From Jiangella sp. DSM 45060 (GTDB lineage: Bacteria; Actinomycetota; Actinomycetes; Jiangellales; Jiangellaceae): a stretch of 64,000 bases of DNA. Positions 43,057 through 50,256 of the stretch are shown here, one piece after another. The DNA is taken from contig NZ_LT629771.1 of assembly GCF_900105175.1 (NCBI RefSeq), positions 3,596,001 to 3,660,000 of the forward strand, given 5' to 3'. Made by a program: the position numbers and the translations under genes. Position 1 is the first letter of the stretch; each line of letters starts with the position of its first letter. The notes beneath the pieces are model-generated. The model was not told the origin of the DNA, ran no database searches, and saw nothing but the letters and a program-made list of their open reading frames with translations.

Positions 43057-44630
43057 CGCAACCCGCGCAGCACCGGCCAGGCCAGGGCGCCCGCGACCAC
43101 CGTCACCGTCGCCGCGGCCGCCACGCCGGCGACCACCAGCGACACCGCGGACCCCGGCCCGAACGCCGACGCGACCGCCCACCCGGCCGCCCCGCCCGCA
43201 CCCGCCGCCACCGCGCCCACTACGAACGTCCGCGCCACTCCGGCCAGCGCCACGCCGCCGGAGTCGCGCACCATGCCGGCCAGCAGCAGCACGCCGGCCA
43301 CGCTCAGCCCGGCCGTGTGCGCCACCCCGAGCGCCGCCGTCGTGCCGTCCTCGCCCACCGACGAGGTCAGCGTGATGGCCAGCACGATGACCACCAGCCA
43401 GCCCCCCGCCGTGGCCGCGGCCGCCGTCTTGCCCCGTCCGCGCGCGTACAGGGCCCGGCCCAGGTGCGCGACCAGCCCGTAGCCGACCAGCCCCGGCGCG
43501 AACGCCACCAGCGCCCACGCCATGCGCTCCGCCGGCGCGTCGCCGGCGCCGATGGCGGCGAAGAACCGCGCGACGGGCCAGGCGACGGCCGTCAGCACCG
43601 CCGCACCCAGCAGCGACACCAGCACGACCGCCCGGGTCGACCGCGCCAGCACCTCCGCGTACGCCGGCCGCGACGTCTCGGCGTGCTCGGACAGCCGCGG
43701 GAACGCCGCCGTCGCGATCGGGACCGCCAGCACGGCGTACGGCAGCAGGAACACCATCCAGCTGTTCAGGTAGGTCACCGCGCCGCCGGTGCCGCCGTGC
43801 TCGTTCGACATCAGGTACGACGTCAGGTATGCCAGCTGCTGCGCGACCAACGTCACCAGCCCAGCGCCGGCCAGCACGACGGCCCGCCGCCTGACGCCGT
43901 CCGGGAAGCGCAGCGTGGGCCGCAGCCCGGTCACCCGCAACAGCATCGGCAGCAGCGTCGCCAGCGCCAGCGCGAGCACCCCGAGCGTCGTCCCGCCGGC
44001 CAGCACCAGCTCGTCGCCGCGGTCGACGGTGCCGAGGTCGTTCGCGTCGCCGGTGAACACCGCCCCGAACGCGACGTACGCCCCGGCCACGACCAGGCTC
44101 GACACCACCGGCGCCAGCGCCGCCGCCAGGAACCGGCGGTGCGCCTGCAGCGTGCCGGCGGTCACGACGGCGATGCCGTACAGCGGGATCTGCGGCAGGA
44201 ACAACAGCAGCATGGAGCGCCCGACGGTGACGCCCTCGGAGCCGCCGGCGTCGCCCAGCATGACCTCCATCAGCGGTCCGGCGATCAGCACGCCGAGCAG
44301 CGCCACCGGCACCAGCAGCACCAGCGTCCAGCCGAGCAGCGCCGACACCGTCTGCCGGACGTGCTCGTGGTCGCCCCGCCCGGCAGCGGCGGCCAGCAGC
44401 GGGACGACGGCGCCGGCCAGCGCGCCGCCGGCGACGATCTCGAAGACGACGTTGGGGATCGCGTTGGCCGTGGCGTACACGCTGCCGAGCAGCGTCTCGC
44501 CGACCTGCGACTGGAAGACCAGCTGGCGGCCGAAGCCGACCACCCGGGCGAGCACGCTGACCACGGCGATCAGCGCCGCGCCCCCGGCGATCCCGGCGGC
44601 CGCCCCGGCGGCGACCCGGCGCGCGCTCAC
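43050..44630 (-). CDS. murJ: MurJ-like lipid II flippase (MVF family)
   Basis: The 526-residue protein has about 14 membrane helices. Family motifs are RVVGFGRQLVFQSQVGETLL, the helix with ANAIPNVVFEIVAGGALAGA, and LYGIAVVTAGTLQAHRRFLA, found in MurJ/MviN. It moves lipid II across the membrane during peptidoglycan synthesis. In the M. tuberculosis genome MurJ has a large pseudokinase extension, absent here. It is downstream of a MraY/WecA-like gene by four bases. The start is GTG. Confidence 0.88.
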   Translation of the reverse strand: MSARRVAAGAAAGIAGGAALIAVVSVLARVVGFGRQLVFQSQVGETLLGSVYATANAIPNVVFEIVAGGALAGAVVPLLAAAAGRGDHEHVRQTVSALLGWTLVLLVPVALLGVLIAGPLMEVMLGDAGGSEGVTVGRSMLLLFLPQIPLYGIAVVTAGTLQAHRRFLAAALAPVVSSLVVAGAYVAFGAVFTGDANDLGTVDRGDELVLAGGTTLGVLALALATLLPMLLRVTGLRPTLRFPDGVRRRAVVLAGAGLVTLVAQQLAYLTSYLMSNEHGGTGGAVTYLNSWMVFLLPYAVLAVPIATAAFPRLSEHAETSRPAYAEVLARSTRAVVLVSLLGAAVLTAVAWPVARFFAAIGAGDAPAERMAWALVAFAPGLVGYGLVAHLGRALYARGRGKTAAAATAGGWLVVIVLAITLTSSVGEDGTTAALGVAHTAGLSVAGVLLLAGMVRDSGGVALAGVARTFVVGAVAAGAGGAAGWAVASAFGPGSAVSLVVAGVAAAATVTVVAGALAWPVLRGLRP

Positions 44631-44634
44631 CGGG

Positions 44635-45447
44635 TCAGCGCTGGCGGCCGAGGCCGTCGAGCTCGCGCAGCACGGGCGTGCGCTCGATGACCTTGGTGAA
44701 GCTGACCTTCTCGCTGGCCAGCGTGAGTCCGGTGACGACGGCGAGGTGCGCCAGCCGCGCGGCCCGCCCCTCGCGGGCGACCAGCGCCAGCCCGAGCAGC
44801 GCGCCCAGCGTGTTGGCGCCGGCGTCGCCGAGCATCGTGCGTTCGCCGAGGTCGTCCGGGAGCAGCGCCAGCGCGGTGCCGACGGCGGCCGCGCCGACCG
44901 GCGCCGCGGGGCCGCCGAGCACGGCCGGCGCGTGCAGCAGCACGGTCTTGTTGGCCCGGCCGGGCCGGAGGTCGAGCAGGTTCAGCAGGTTCGCGTGGCC
45001 GGCGATCGCGGCGCCACCGATGGCGGCGTCGACGACGTTGTCGCTGACCAGCGCCCCGCCGATGACCCCAGCCGCGCCGATGACGCCGATCTTCACGACG
45101 CCGCTGGTGACCTCGCCGGACTGCAGCGCGCTGAGGTGGCCGCGCAGCCCCTTGCTGGACGTGCTGCCGAAGAGGTCGTCGTAGAGCCCGACGGCGCCGA
45201 CGGCGACCGCGGCGCTCACCCCGGCGGTGCGGGCCCGCGCCGTCAGCCCCGGCGCGACGGCGACGCCCGCCGCGGCACCCGCGGCGGCGGCCGGGCCGGC
45301 GGCCAGCGTCAGCGTGGAGCCGCGGAAGTTCTTGCGCTCCCACAGCTCGGCGCCGCCGGGCTTCGCGTCACCGATCTTGCGGGCCGCCAGCCAGGCGACC
45401 GCGCCCGCGGCGCCCGCCGCGACCAGCGAGCCGACGACGCGCCTCAC
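44635..45447 (-). CDS. MraY/WecA-like membrane glycosyl-phosphotransferase, short
   Basis: The 270-residue membrane protein shows traces of the polyprenyl-phosphate phosphotransferase motifs: acidic pair in AVGLYDDLFGSTSSKG, Asn and Asp in AGHANLLNLLDLRPGRANKT, and the loop RTMLGDAGANTLGALLGLAL. It ends with the conserved FTKVIERTPVLRELDGLGRQ, known in actinobacterial neighbours of murJ. It is shorter than MraY or WecA, so the activity is not proven. The GTG start overlaps the mctB stop (GTGA). A role in cell-envelope synthesis next to MurJ is an inference. Confidence 0.75.
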   Translation of the reverse strand: MRRVVGSLVAAGAAGAVAWLAARKIGDAKPGGAELWERKNFRGSTLTLAAGPAAAAGAAAGVAVAPGLTARARTAGVSAAVAVGAVGLYDDLFGSTSSKGLRGHLSALQSGEVTSGVVKIGVIGAAGVIGGALVSDNVVDAAIGGAAIAGHANLLNLLDLRPGRANKTVLLHAPAVLGGPAAPVGAAAVGTALALLPDDLGERTMLGDAGANTLGALLGLALVAREGRAARLAHLAVVTGLTLASEKVSFTKVIERTPVLRELDGLGRQR

Positions 45448-46424
45448 GACGAGCTCCCCTCGGTGGGCTCGTCGGTGACCGACGCGCCGGGTTCCTCGGG
45501 CACCGGCGGCAGCGCGCCGTCGGTCTCGCCGACCACGCCGTACTGGCCGGAGCCGCCACCGGCCTGCTCGCTCAGTGCGAAGACGACGGCCGCGCGGCCG
45601 CTGGGCAGGTCGACGGAGTCGACGGTGGACACGACCTCGGCGAGGTCGCCGTTGTCGCGGATGGTGCGCAGCAGGCCGTCCTCGGCGGTCGAGGCGGGAC
45701 CGGCCACGACGGTGCCGGCGTCGGCGGCGTCGATGCTGCCGACCAGCGTGGCCAGCCGGTCCAGCCGGTCCTCCGCGTCGTCGCCGGAGACGTTGCCCGC
45801 GACCAGCACCGCCATGGACGGCGCCACCGACGCGTCCTGCTCGAGCGTGATGAGGTCGGACTCCTCGAACGCCGTGACCGTGGCGGTGTCGATGGTCTCG
45901 TGCGAGGCGCCGGGCTCGGTGGGCGGCGCCATCAGCGCGGACGCCAGCACGGCGGCGCCGCGGGCGTAGCCGCCGCCCTCGGTCGGCAGCTCGGTGCCGG
46001 ACGACACGAGCTCGGTGGCCAGCTCGTCGAGAGTCGGCTCGGAGTCGGGGTCGGTCCACGTCGGCTCGATGCGCACGGTGAGGTCGGCCGTCGCGCCGGC
46101 CTGCGCCAGCGTGTCGCGCACGGCGGTGACGGTCTCTTCGTCGGCGCCCGGCAGCGCGATGACCCCGACGTACTCGCCCTCGAGCTGGCCGGTGACCAGC
46201 CGCGGCGTGACCTCCTCGAGGAAGGCCTGCTGGTACGCGGTGTCGCGTTCGGTGTCCTCGAGCTGCTGGCGCAGGTCGCGGTTCTCGTCGCGCAGCGACG
46301 ACGTCTGCTCGGCCAGCGTGTCGTCGACGGTGTCGCCGAGCGGGCCCGCGCCGAGCACGATGCCGGCCGCCAACGCGAAGAAGACAGCGATGATCGAGAC
46401 CAGGTGGTAGCGAAAGTCGATCAC
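45444..46424 (-). CDS. mctB: Copper-transport-associated protein MctB
   Basis: The 326-residue protein has the MctB N-terminus with one membrane segment (MIDFRYHLVSIIAVFFALAA then GIVLGAGPLG). A coiled region (EQTSSLRDENRDLRQQLEDT) and a long extracytoplasmic alpha/beta domain follow. MctB is linked to copper tolerance in mycobacteria; its exact mechanism is disputed. It follows steA and precedes the MraY-like gene, the mycobacterial order. The gene is translationally coupled downstream and separated from steA by one base. Confidence 0.9.
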   Translation of the reverse strand: MIDFRYHLVSIIAVFFALAAGIVLGAGPLGDTVDDTLAEQTSSLRDENRDLRQQLEDTERDTAYQQAFLEEVTPRLVTGQLEGEYVGVIALPGADEETVTAVRDTLAQAGATADLTVRIEPTWTDPDSEPTLDELATELVSSGTELPTEGGGYARGAAVLASALMAPPTEPGASHETIDTATVTAFEESDLITLEQDASVAPSMAVLVAGNVSGDDAEDRLDRLATLVGSIDAADAGTVVAGPASTAEDGLLRTIRDNGDLAEVVSTVDSVDLPSGRAAVVFALSEQAGGGSGQYGVVGETDGALPPVPEEPGASVTDEPTEGSSS

Positions 46425-46425
46425 G

Positions 46426-47604
46426 TCAGAAGAGTCCCTTGACCCAGAAATAGAAGCGGTCCCACCACGAGCCGACGATGTCGAGATAGGCCTGGCCCGT
46501 CGGGGTGGAGTACATGGCGGCGACGACCGCGGTGATGCCGGCGACGACGAGCACGGCCAGCATCCACGCCGGGACGCTGCTGTGGTAGAGCCGGCTCACG
46601 CCCTTGGCGTCGACCAGCTTGCTGCCCACCCGCAGCCTGGTGAGGAAGGTGCTGGCCATGCCGGAGCGGCCCTTGTCGAGGAACTCGACCAGGGTGGCGT
46701 GGGTGCCGACGGCCACGATGAGGCTGGCGCCCTTGTCGTCGGCCAGCAGCATGGCGATGTCCTCGCTGGTGCCGGTGGCCGCGAACGGGACGCCGGACAG
46801 CCCCATGCGCTCGAGCCGTCCCAGCCCCGGCGCGCGGCCGTCGCGGTAGGCGTGCACGATCAGCTCGGCGCCGCTGGACAGCGCGTCGTCGGACACGGAG
46901 TCCATGTCGCCGACGATGATGTCGGGCTTCTGCCCGACCTCCAGCAGCGCGTCGGCCCCGCCGTCGACGCCGATGAGGACCGGGTCGTACTCGCGGATGT
47001 ACGGCCGCAGCGTGACGAGGTCTTCCTTGTAGTCGTACCCGCGCACGACGATGAGGACGTGCCGGCCATCGAGGTCGGTGCGGATCTCGGGCACGCCGAC
47101 GCCGTCGAGGAGCAGCTCGCGCTCGCGCTTGAGGTACTCCATGGTGTTGGCGGCGAACGCCTCGAGCTGCGCGGAGAGACCCTCGCGGGCCGCGCTCATC
47201 AGCTTGGCGAGGCTCTCTTCGTCGTGCCGGATGCCGGCGCCGACGGCCTCGCCGGTGCCCTCGCGGTAGAGCGTGGTGCCGTCGACGCGGACCCGCTCGC
47301 CCTCTTTGATGGCGCTGAAGAGGTCGGGGCCGACGTCGTCGACCAGCGGGATGCCGGCCCGGACGATGATGTCGGGGCCGAGGTTGGGGTAGCGGCCGCT
47401 GACCGACGGGCGGACGTTGACGACGGCGCCGGCCTGGCAGGCGACGAGCGCCTCGGCGGAGACGCGGTCGAGATCGAGGTGATCGATGACGGCGATCTCG
47501 CCCGCTTTGAGCCGTTTCGTGAGGTTCTTGGTGCGGTGATCGAGGCGCACGACGCCGCTGACCCCGGGCAGGTCATCGGGCTTGCGGCGGCGTAGTGCAG
47601 GCAT
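46426..47604 (-). CDS. steA: SteA-like cytokinetic ring protein
   Basis: The 392-residue protein starts at ATG 47604 (MPALRRRKPDDLPGVSGVVR). The sequence LTKRLKAGEIAVIDHLDLDR, NVRPSVSGRYPNLGPDIIVR and the thiamine-pyrophosphokinase-like part PVLIGVDGGADALLEVGQKP, DIIVGDMDSVSDDAL fit SteA. One membrane helix lies near the C-terminus (WMLAVLVVAGITAVVAAMYS). In Corynebacterium SteA acts with SteB in cell separation. The kinase-like domain's catalytic state is uncertain. Position next to mctB agrees with the mycobacterial order. Confidence 0.9.
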   Translation of the reverse strand: MPALRRRKPDDLPGVSGVVRLDHRTKNLTKRLKAGEIAVIDHLDLDRVSAEALVACQAGAVVNVRPSVSGRYPNLGPDIIVRAGIPLVDDVGPDLFSAIKEGERVRVDGTTLYREGTGEAVGAGIRHDEESLAKLMSAAREGLSAQLEAFAANTMEYLKRERELLLDGVGVPEIRTDLDGRHVLIVVRGYDYKEDLVTLRPYIREYDPVLIGVDGGADALLEVGQKPDIIVGDMDSVSDDALSSGAELIVHAYRDGRAPGLGRLERMGLSGVPFAATGTSEDIAMLLADDKGASLIVAVGTHATLVEFLDKGRSGMASTFLTRLRVGSKLVDAKGVSRLYHSSVPAWMLAVLVVAGITAVVAAMYSTPTGQAYLDIVGSWWDRFYFWVKGLF

Positions 47605-47866
47605 CCTCACCAAGCGAATCCTGCCATGTCCGGGCCCGTAACACCGCATCGGTCCGGTGTGTGTTGGCCGATTCCCGCAGGTTCACCGGGACCGCGACGG
47701 ACGATCTCCGGGCCGGGTCCGGGACGGGTTCCGGCCGGCCCGGCGGTCACCGGCGAGCCGGCGCGATGCGGATCTGCGCCGCATGATCGACGACGCCGTC
47801 GCCGGACACGCCCGGGAACGCCCGCCCGGCCGGGTACGCCGTCAGCGGCATCGCCGCGCTCCCCCG

Positions 47867-48262
47867 TCAGACCAGCAACTTGGCCTTCTGCGACTGGAAC
47901 TCCTCCGGGCTGAGCACCCCCTCGTCGCGCAGCCGCGCCAGCTTCGTCAGCTCGTCGGCCGTACTCGCGCCGGCGCCGTCGCTCGCCGCGTCGCGCACGT
48001 ACTCGCGGAACGCTTCGTCACGGCGCTGGTAGTCGGCGGCCATCCGCTCGGCCATGCCGGAACCACGCGCGATCAGGTAGATGAGCGCACCGAACAGCGG
48101 CAGCACCAGGATGAAGACCGTCCAGAGCGCCTTCGTCCAGCCGCCGAGGTCCTTGCTGCGGAACACGTCGGTGAGCAGTGTCACCAGCAGCCAGATCCAG
48201 GCGATGAACAGGAAGAACCAGAGCATCGTCAGGAACAGGTTCAGGAGCGGGTAATCGTCCAT
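47867..48262 (-). CDS. Small membrane protein with SHOCT C-terminus
   Basis: The 131-residue protein has two membrane helices (FLTMLWFFLFIAWIWLLVTL and LWTVFILVLPLFGALIYLIA), like the phospholipase D N-terminal small-membrane-domain proteins. It closes with a SHOCT domain (ADELTKLARLRDEGVLSPEE, FQSQKAKLLV), a short oligomerisation motif. A role in stress or membrane organisation is possible but unproven. It is separated from the ion channel gene by 46 bases. The start is ATG 48262. Confidence 0.9.
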   Translation of the reverse strand: MDDYPLLNLFLTMLWFFLFIAWIWLLVTLLTDVFRSKDLGGWTKALWTVFILVLPLFGALIYLIARGSGMAERMAADYQRRDEAFREYVRDAASDGAGASTADELTKLARLRDEGVLSPEEFQSQKAKLLV

Positions 48263-48308
48263 GGTCCACCTCCGACCGACAGCCTGGCCCGCGGCGGCCG
48301 CGTGCTCC

Positions 48309-48848
48309 TCACCCCTCGCGGGTGATCCCGGGCGGCTCGCCCTCGCCGCGCTCGCTCTCCGCCCGCGCGACGCTCAGCCGGTGCGCGATCTGCGACGACG
48401 CGACGGCGAACAGCGCGCCGATCACGACCAGGTCGAACACGATCTGCACCATCGCCGCGATCCGCGCCTCCTGGCCCACGGCGTGCACGTCGCCGTAGCC
48501 GACGGTGCCCAGCGTGACGATGCTGAAGTAGAGGGCGTCGGTGCGGGTGCTCAGGCCGGCGAACTGGCCCGGGTCGTTGCGTTCCATCAGGTAGTACGCC
48601 AGCGCGAAGAACACCACCACCACGTAGAGCACCGCCAGCAGGCCGGACACCCGCGCCCGCGTCTGCCCGAGGTGAGCGGCGAATCGGCGGACCTCGTGCA
48701 ACGTCAGCCAGATCAGGCCGGCCACCCCGGCGGCGAACGCCACCGCGCCGACGACCTCGCCCAGCTCGTCCGGCGCACGCAGCGGCAGCGTGTAGTAGAC
48801 CAGGATCGTGCAGGCCAGCATGCCCGCACTGCGCAGGACGTTCCTCAC
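48309..48848 (-). CDS. Two-pore-type potassium channel protein
   Basis: The 179-residue protein has membrane helices (AGMLACTILVYYTLPLRAPD, LAVLYVVVVFFALAYYLMER), the pore helix and the potassium filter in YFSIVTLGTVGYGDVHAVGQ. The closing helix is MVQIVFDLVVIGALFAVASS. The TVGYGD filter is that of potassium channels. It starts at GTG 48848, overlapping the RDD gene's stop (GTGA). A long cytoplasmic regulatory domain is missing, so it is a minimal channel. The gating signal is unknown. Confidence 0.9.
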   Translation of the reverse strand: MRNVLRSAGMLACTILVYYTLPLRAPDELGEVVGAVAFAAGVAGLIWLTLHEVRRFAAHLGQTRARVSGLLAVLYVVVVFFALAYYLMERNDPGQFAGLSTRTDALYFSIVTLGTVGYGDVHAVGQEARIAAMVQIVFDLVVIGALFAVASSQIAHRLSVARAESERGEGEPPGITREG

Positions 48849-49291
48849 CGTGCCGCCTCCCTCGGCGGGTCGTACACCACCGCCGTCCCCGCCACCACGT
48901 CCCCGACGGCGCGGGTGTCGCGGCTGACCAGCGTCCACAGCACCCCGATCGGGAACACGACCGTGACGACGGCGCGCACCAGCGCCCGGCCGACGCCCAG
49001 CGGCCACGTCCCGGGCGACCGGCCCGCCAGCGTCACGACGCGCAGGCCGAGCACCTGCTGGCCGGGCGTCCGCCCGATCAGCGCCCAGCCCGTGGCCAGG
49101 TAGGCCACTACCAGCACCGAATGCCCCGCGCCGTACGCCCACCCCGGCAGCGACGGCAGCGCGAACGGCGGTCCCTGCACCGTGTACCGGATGCCGCTCA
49201 GCACCACACCCACCAGCGCCGTCGCAGCGGCCACCACGGCGACGTCGACCACCGCCGCCGCGGTCCGCGACACCAGGCCCGCCCCGCTCAC
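48845..49291 (-). CDS. RDD-family membrane protein
   Basis: The 148-residue protein has the RDD pattern: Arg in LVSRTAAAVVDVAVVAAATA, Asp soon after, and a second helix (GAGHSVLVVAYLATGWALIG) leading to RTPGQQVLGLRVVT. A third helix is near RAVVTVVFPIGVLWTLVSRD. The function of such proteins is mostly unknown. It starts at GTG 49291 inside the previous gene's stop and ends at the channel start, so the three genes make an overlapping chain. Confidence 0.88.
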   Translation of the reverse strand: MSGAGLVSRTAAAVVDVAVVAAATALVGVVLSGIRYTVQGPPFALPSLPGWAYGAGHSVLVVAYLATGWALIGRTPGQQVLGLRVVTLAGRSPGTWPLGVGRALVRAVVTVVFPIGVLWTLVSRDTRAVGDVVAGTAVVYDPPREAAR

Positions 49292-50241
49292 GGCGGCGCT
49301 CGCCCCGTCCCGTCGCCCGCGGGCTCCTCGTCCACCGCACTGTTGCGCTCCGGCGCGGCCGCCACCCGGACGCCGTCACGGGGTGGCCGGCGCAGGACGA
49401 CCCGGTCGACGAAGCCGTTGAGCACCCGGTCCGCGCCGGCGCTGCGCACCCGCACCGCGTCGACCGTCTCGGCGGCCATCCCGGCGCTGGACTCGCGCAC
49501 GATCCGGCCGAGGTCGATGTCGTCCAGCACCTGCTCGACCAGCTCAGGCACCCGCAGCCGCACGATGACGGCGTCCAGGTCGACCCGCTCCACCACGGCG
49601 TCGACGTCCACCCGGCTGACGGCGGCGTTCAGGTCCACGCGGCGGACCACGCCGTCGAGGTCCACGCGCCGCACGATCCCGTCCACGTCGACCTCGTCCA
49701 GCACGGCGCCGACGTCGGTCACGGCGACAGCGCCCACCACCGAGCGCCGCCACGCCGACCGGAACAGCAGCGCCGCCTCACGCTCGTTCCGGCGCTGCTC
49801 CTCGCGGCCGATGCGGGCCAGCCGGTCCACCCGCCGCGCCACGCCCGTCCGCCCGGCAACGACCGCACCGGCCCTGACCAGCACCGACGCCGCTGCCTCG
49901 ATCGGCATCGCCACCCCCGCGGCGACGTCGAGCGTCCGGCGGCTTGTCAACGCGGCCATCCCGAGCGCCGCCTCCCCCAGCCGTCCGGCCGCCGCGATCA
50001 CCGTCGCGCCGGTCTCCGCCCGGGTCGCGCGCCGTTCAGGCGGAGGCGGCGGCGCGGGCCGGCCGTCCGCCGTCCGCCCGTTCTCCGTCCGCCCGTTCGC
50101 GCTGGCCGGCCCCGGCTCGCGCGGCGGCGCGACCAGGCTCGTCAAGCCGCGGACCGTCAGCCCGGCCCCGCCCACAAGCACGCGCCCGAACCGTCCGGCC
50201 GCCCGGACCGCCGCGGGCCGCTCCGTCCCGTTCGCGCCCAT
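49288..50241 (-). CDS. Repeat protein with VDxDxVVxR nonapeptides
   Basis: The 317-residue protein has a Pro/Gly/Ala-rich part near residues 40-75 and a central repeat: nine-residue units of the type VDLDGVVRR, at least six of them (VDVDGIVRR, VDLDGVVRR, VDLNAAVSR, VDVDAVVER and VDLDAVIVR among them), around residues 185-235. These should make a regular alternating helix or beta-type repeat. The surrounding genes encode membrane proteins; a membrane role is possible. I do not recognise a function. It overlaps the RDD gene start by GTGA. Confidence 0.7.
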   Translation of the reverse strand: MGANGTERPAAVRAAGRFGRVLVGGAGLTVRGLTSLVAPPREPGPASANGRTENGRTADGRPAPPPPPERRATRAETGATVIAAAGRLGEAALGMAALTSRRTLDVAAGVAMPIEAAASVLVRAGAVVAGRTGVARRVDRLARIGREEQRRNEREAALLFRSAWRRSVVGAVAVTDVGAVLDEVDVDGIVRRVDLDGVVRRVDLNAAVSRVDVDAVVERVDLDAVIVRLRVPELVEQVLDDIDLGRIVRESSAGMAAETVDAVRVRSAGADRVLNGFVDRVVLRRPPRDGVRVAAAPERNSAVDEEPAGDGTGRAPP

Positions 50242-50256
50242 CGCGCCACCTCACCC

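Noticed and set aside
47650-47866. Short plus-strand frames between steA and the SHOCT gene
   Set aside because: No ribosome-binding site, weak third-position bias and no recognisable motif. I see nothing else in this gap.
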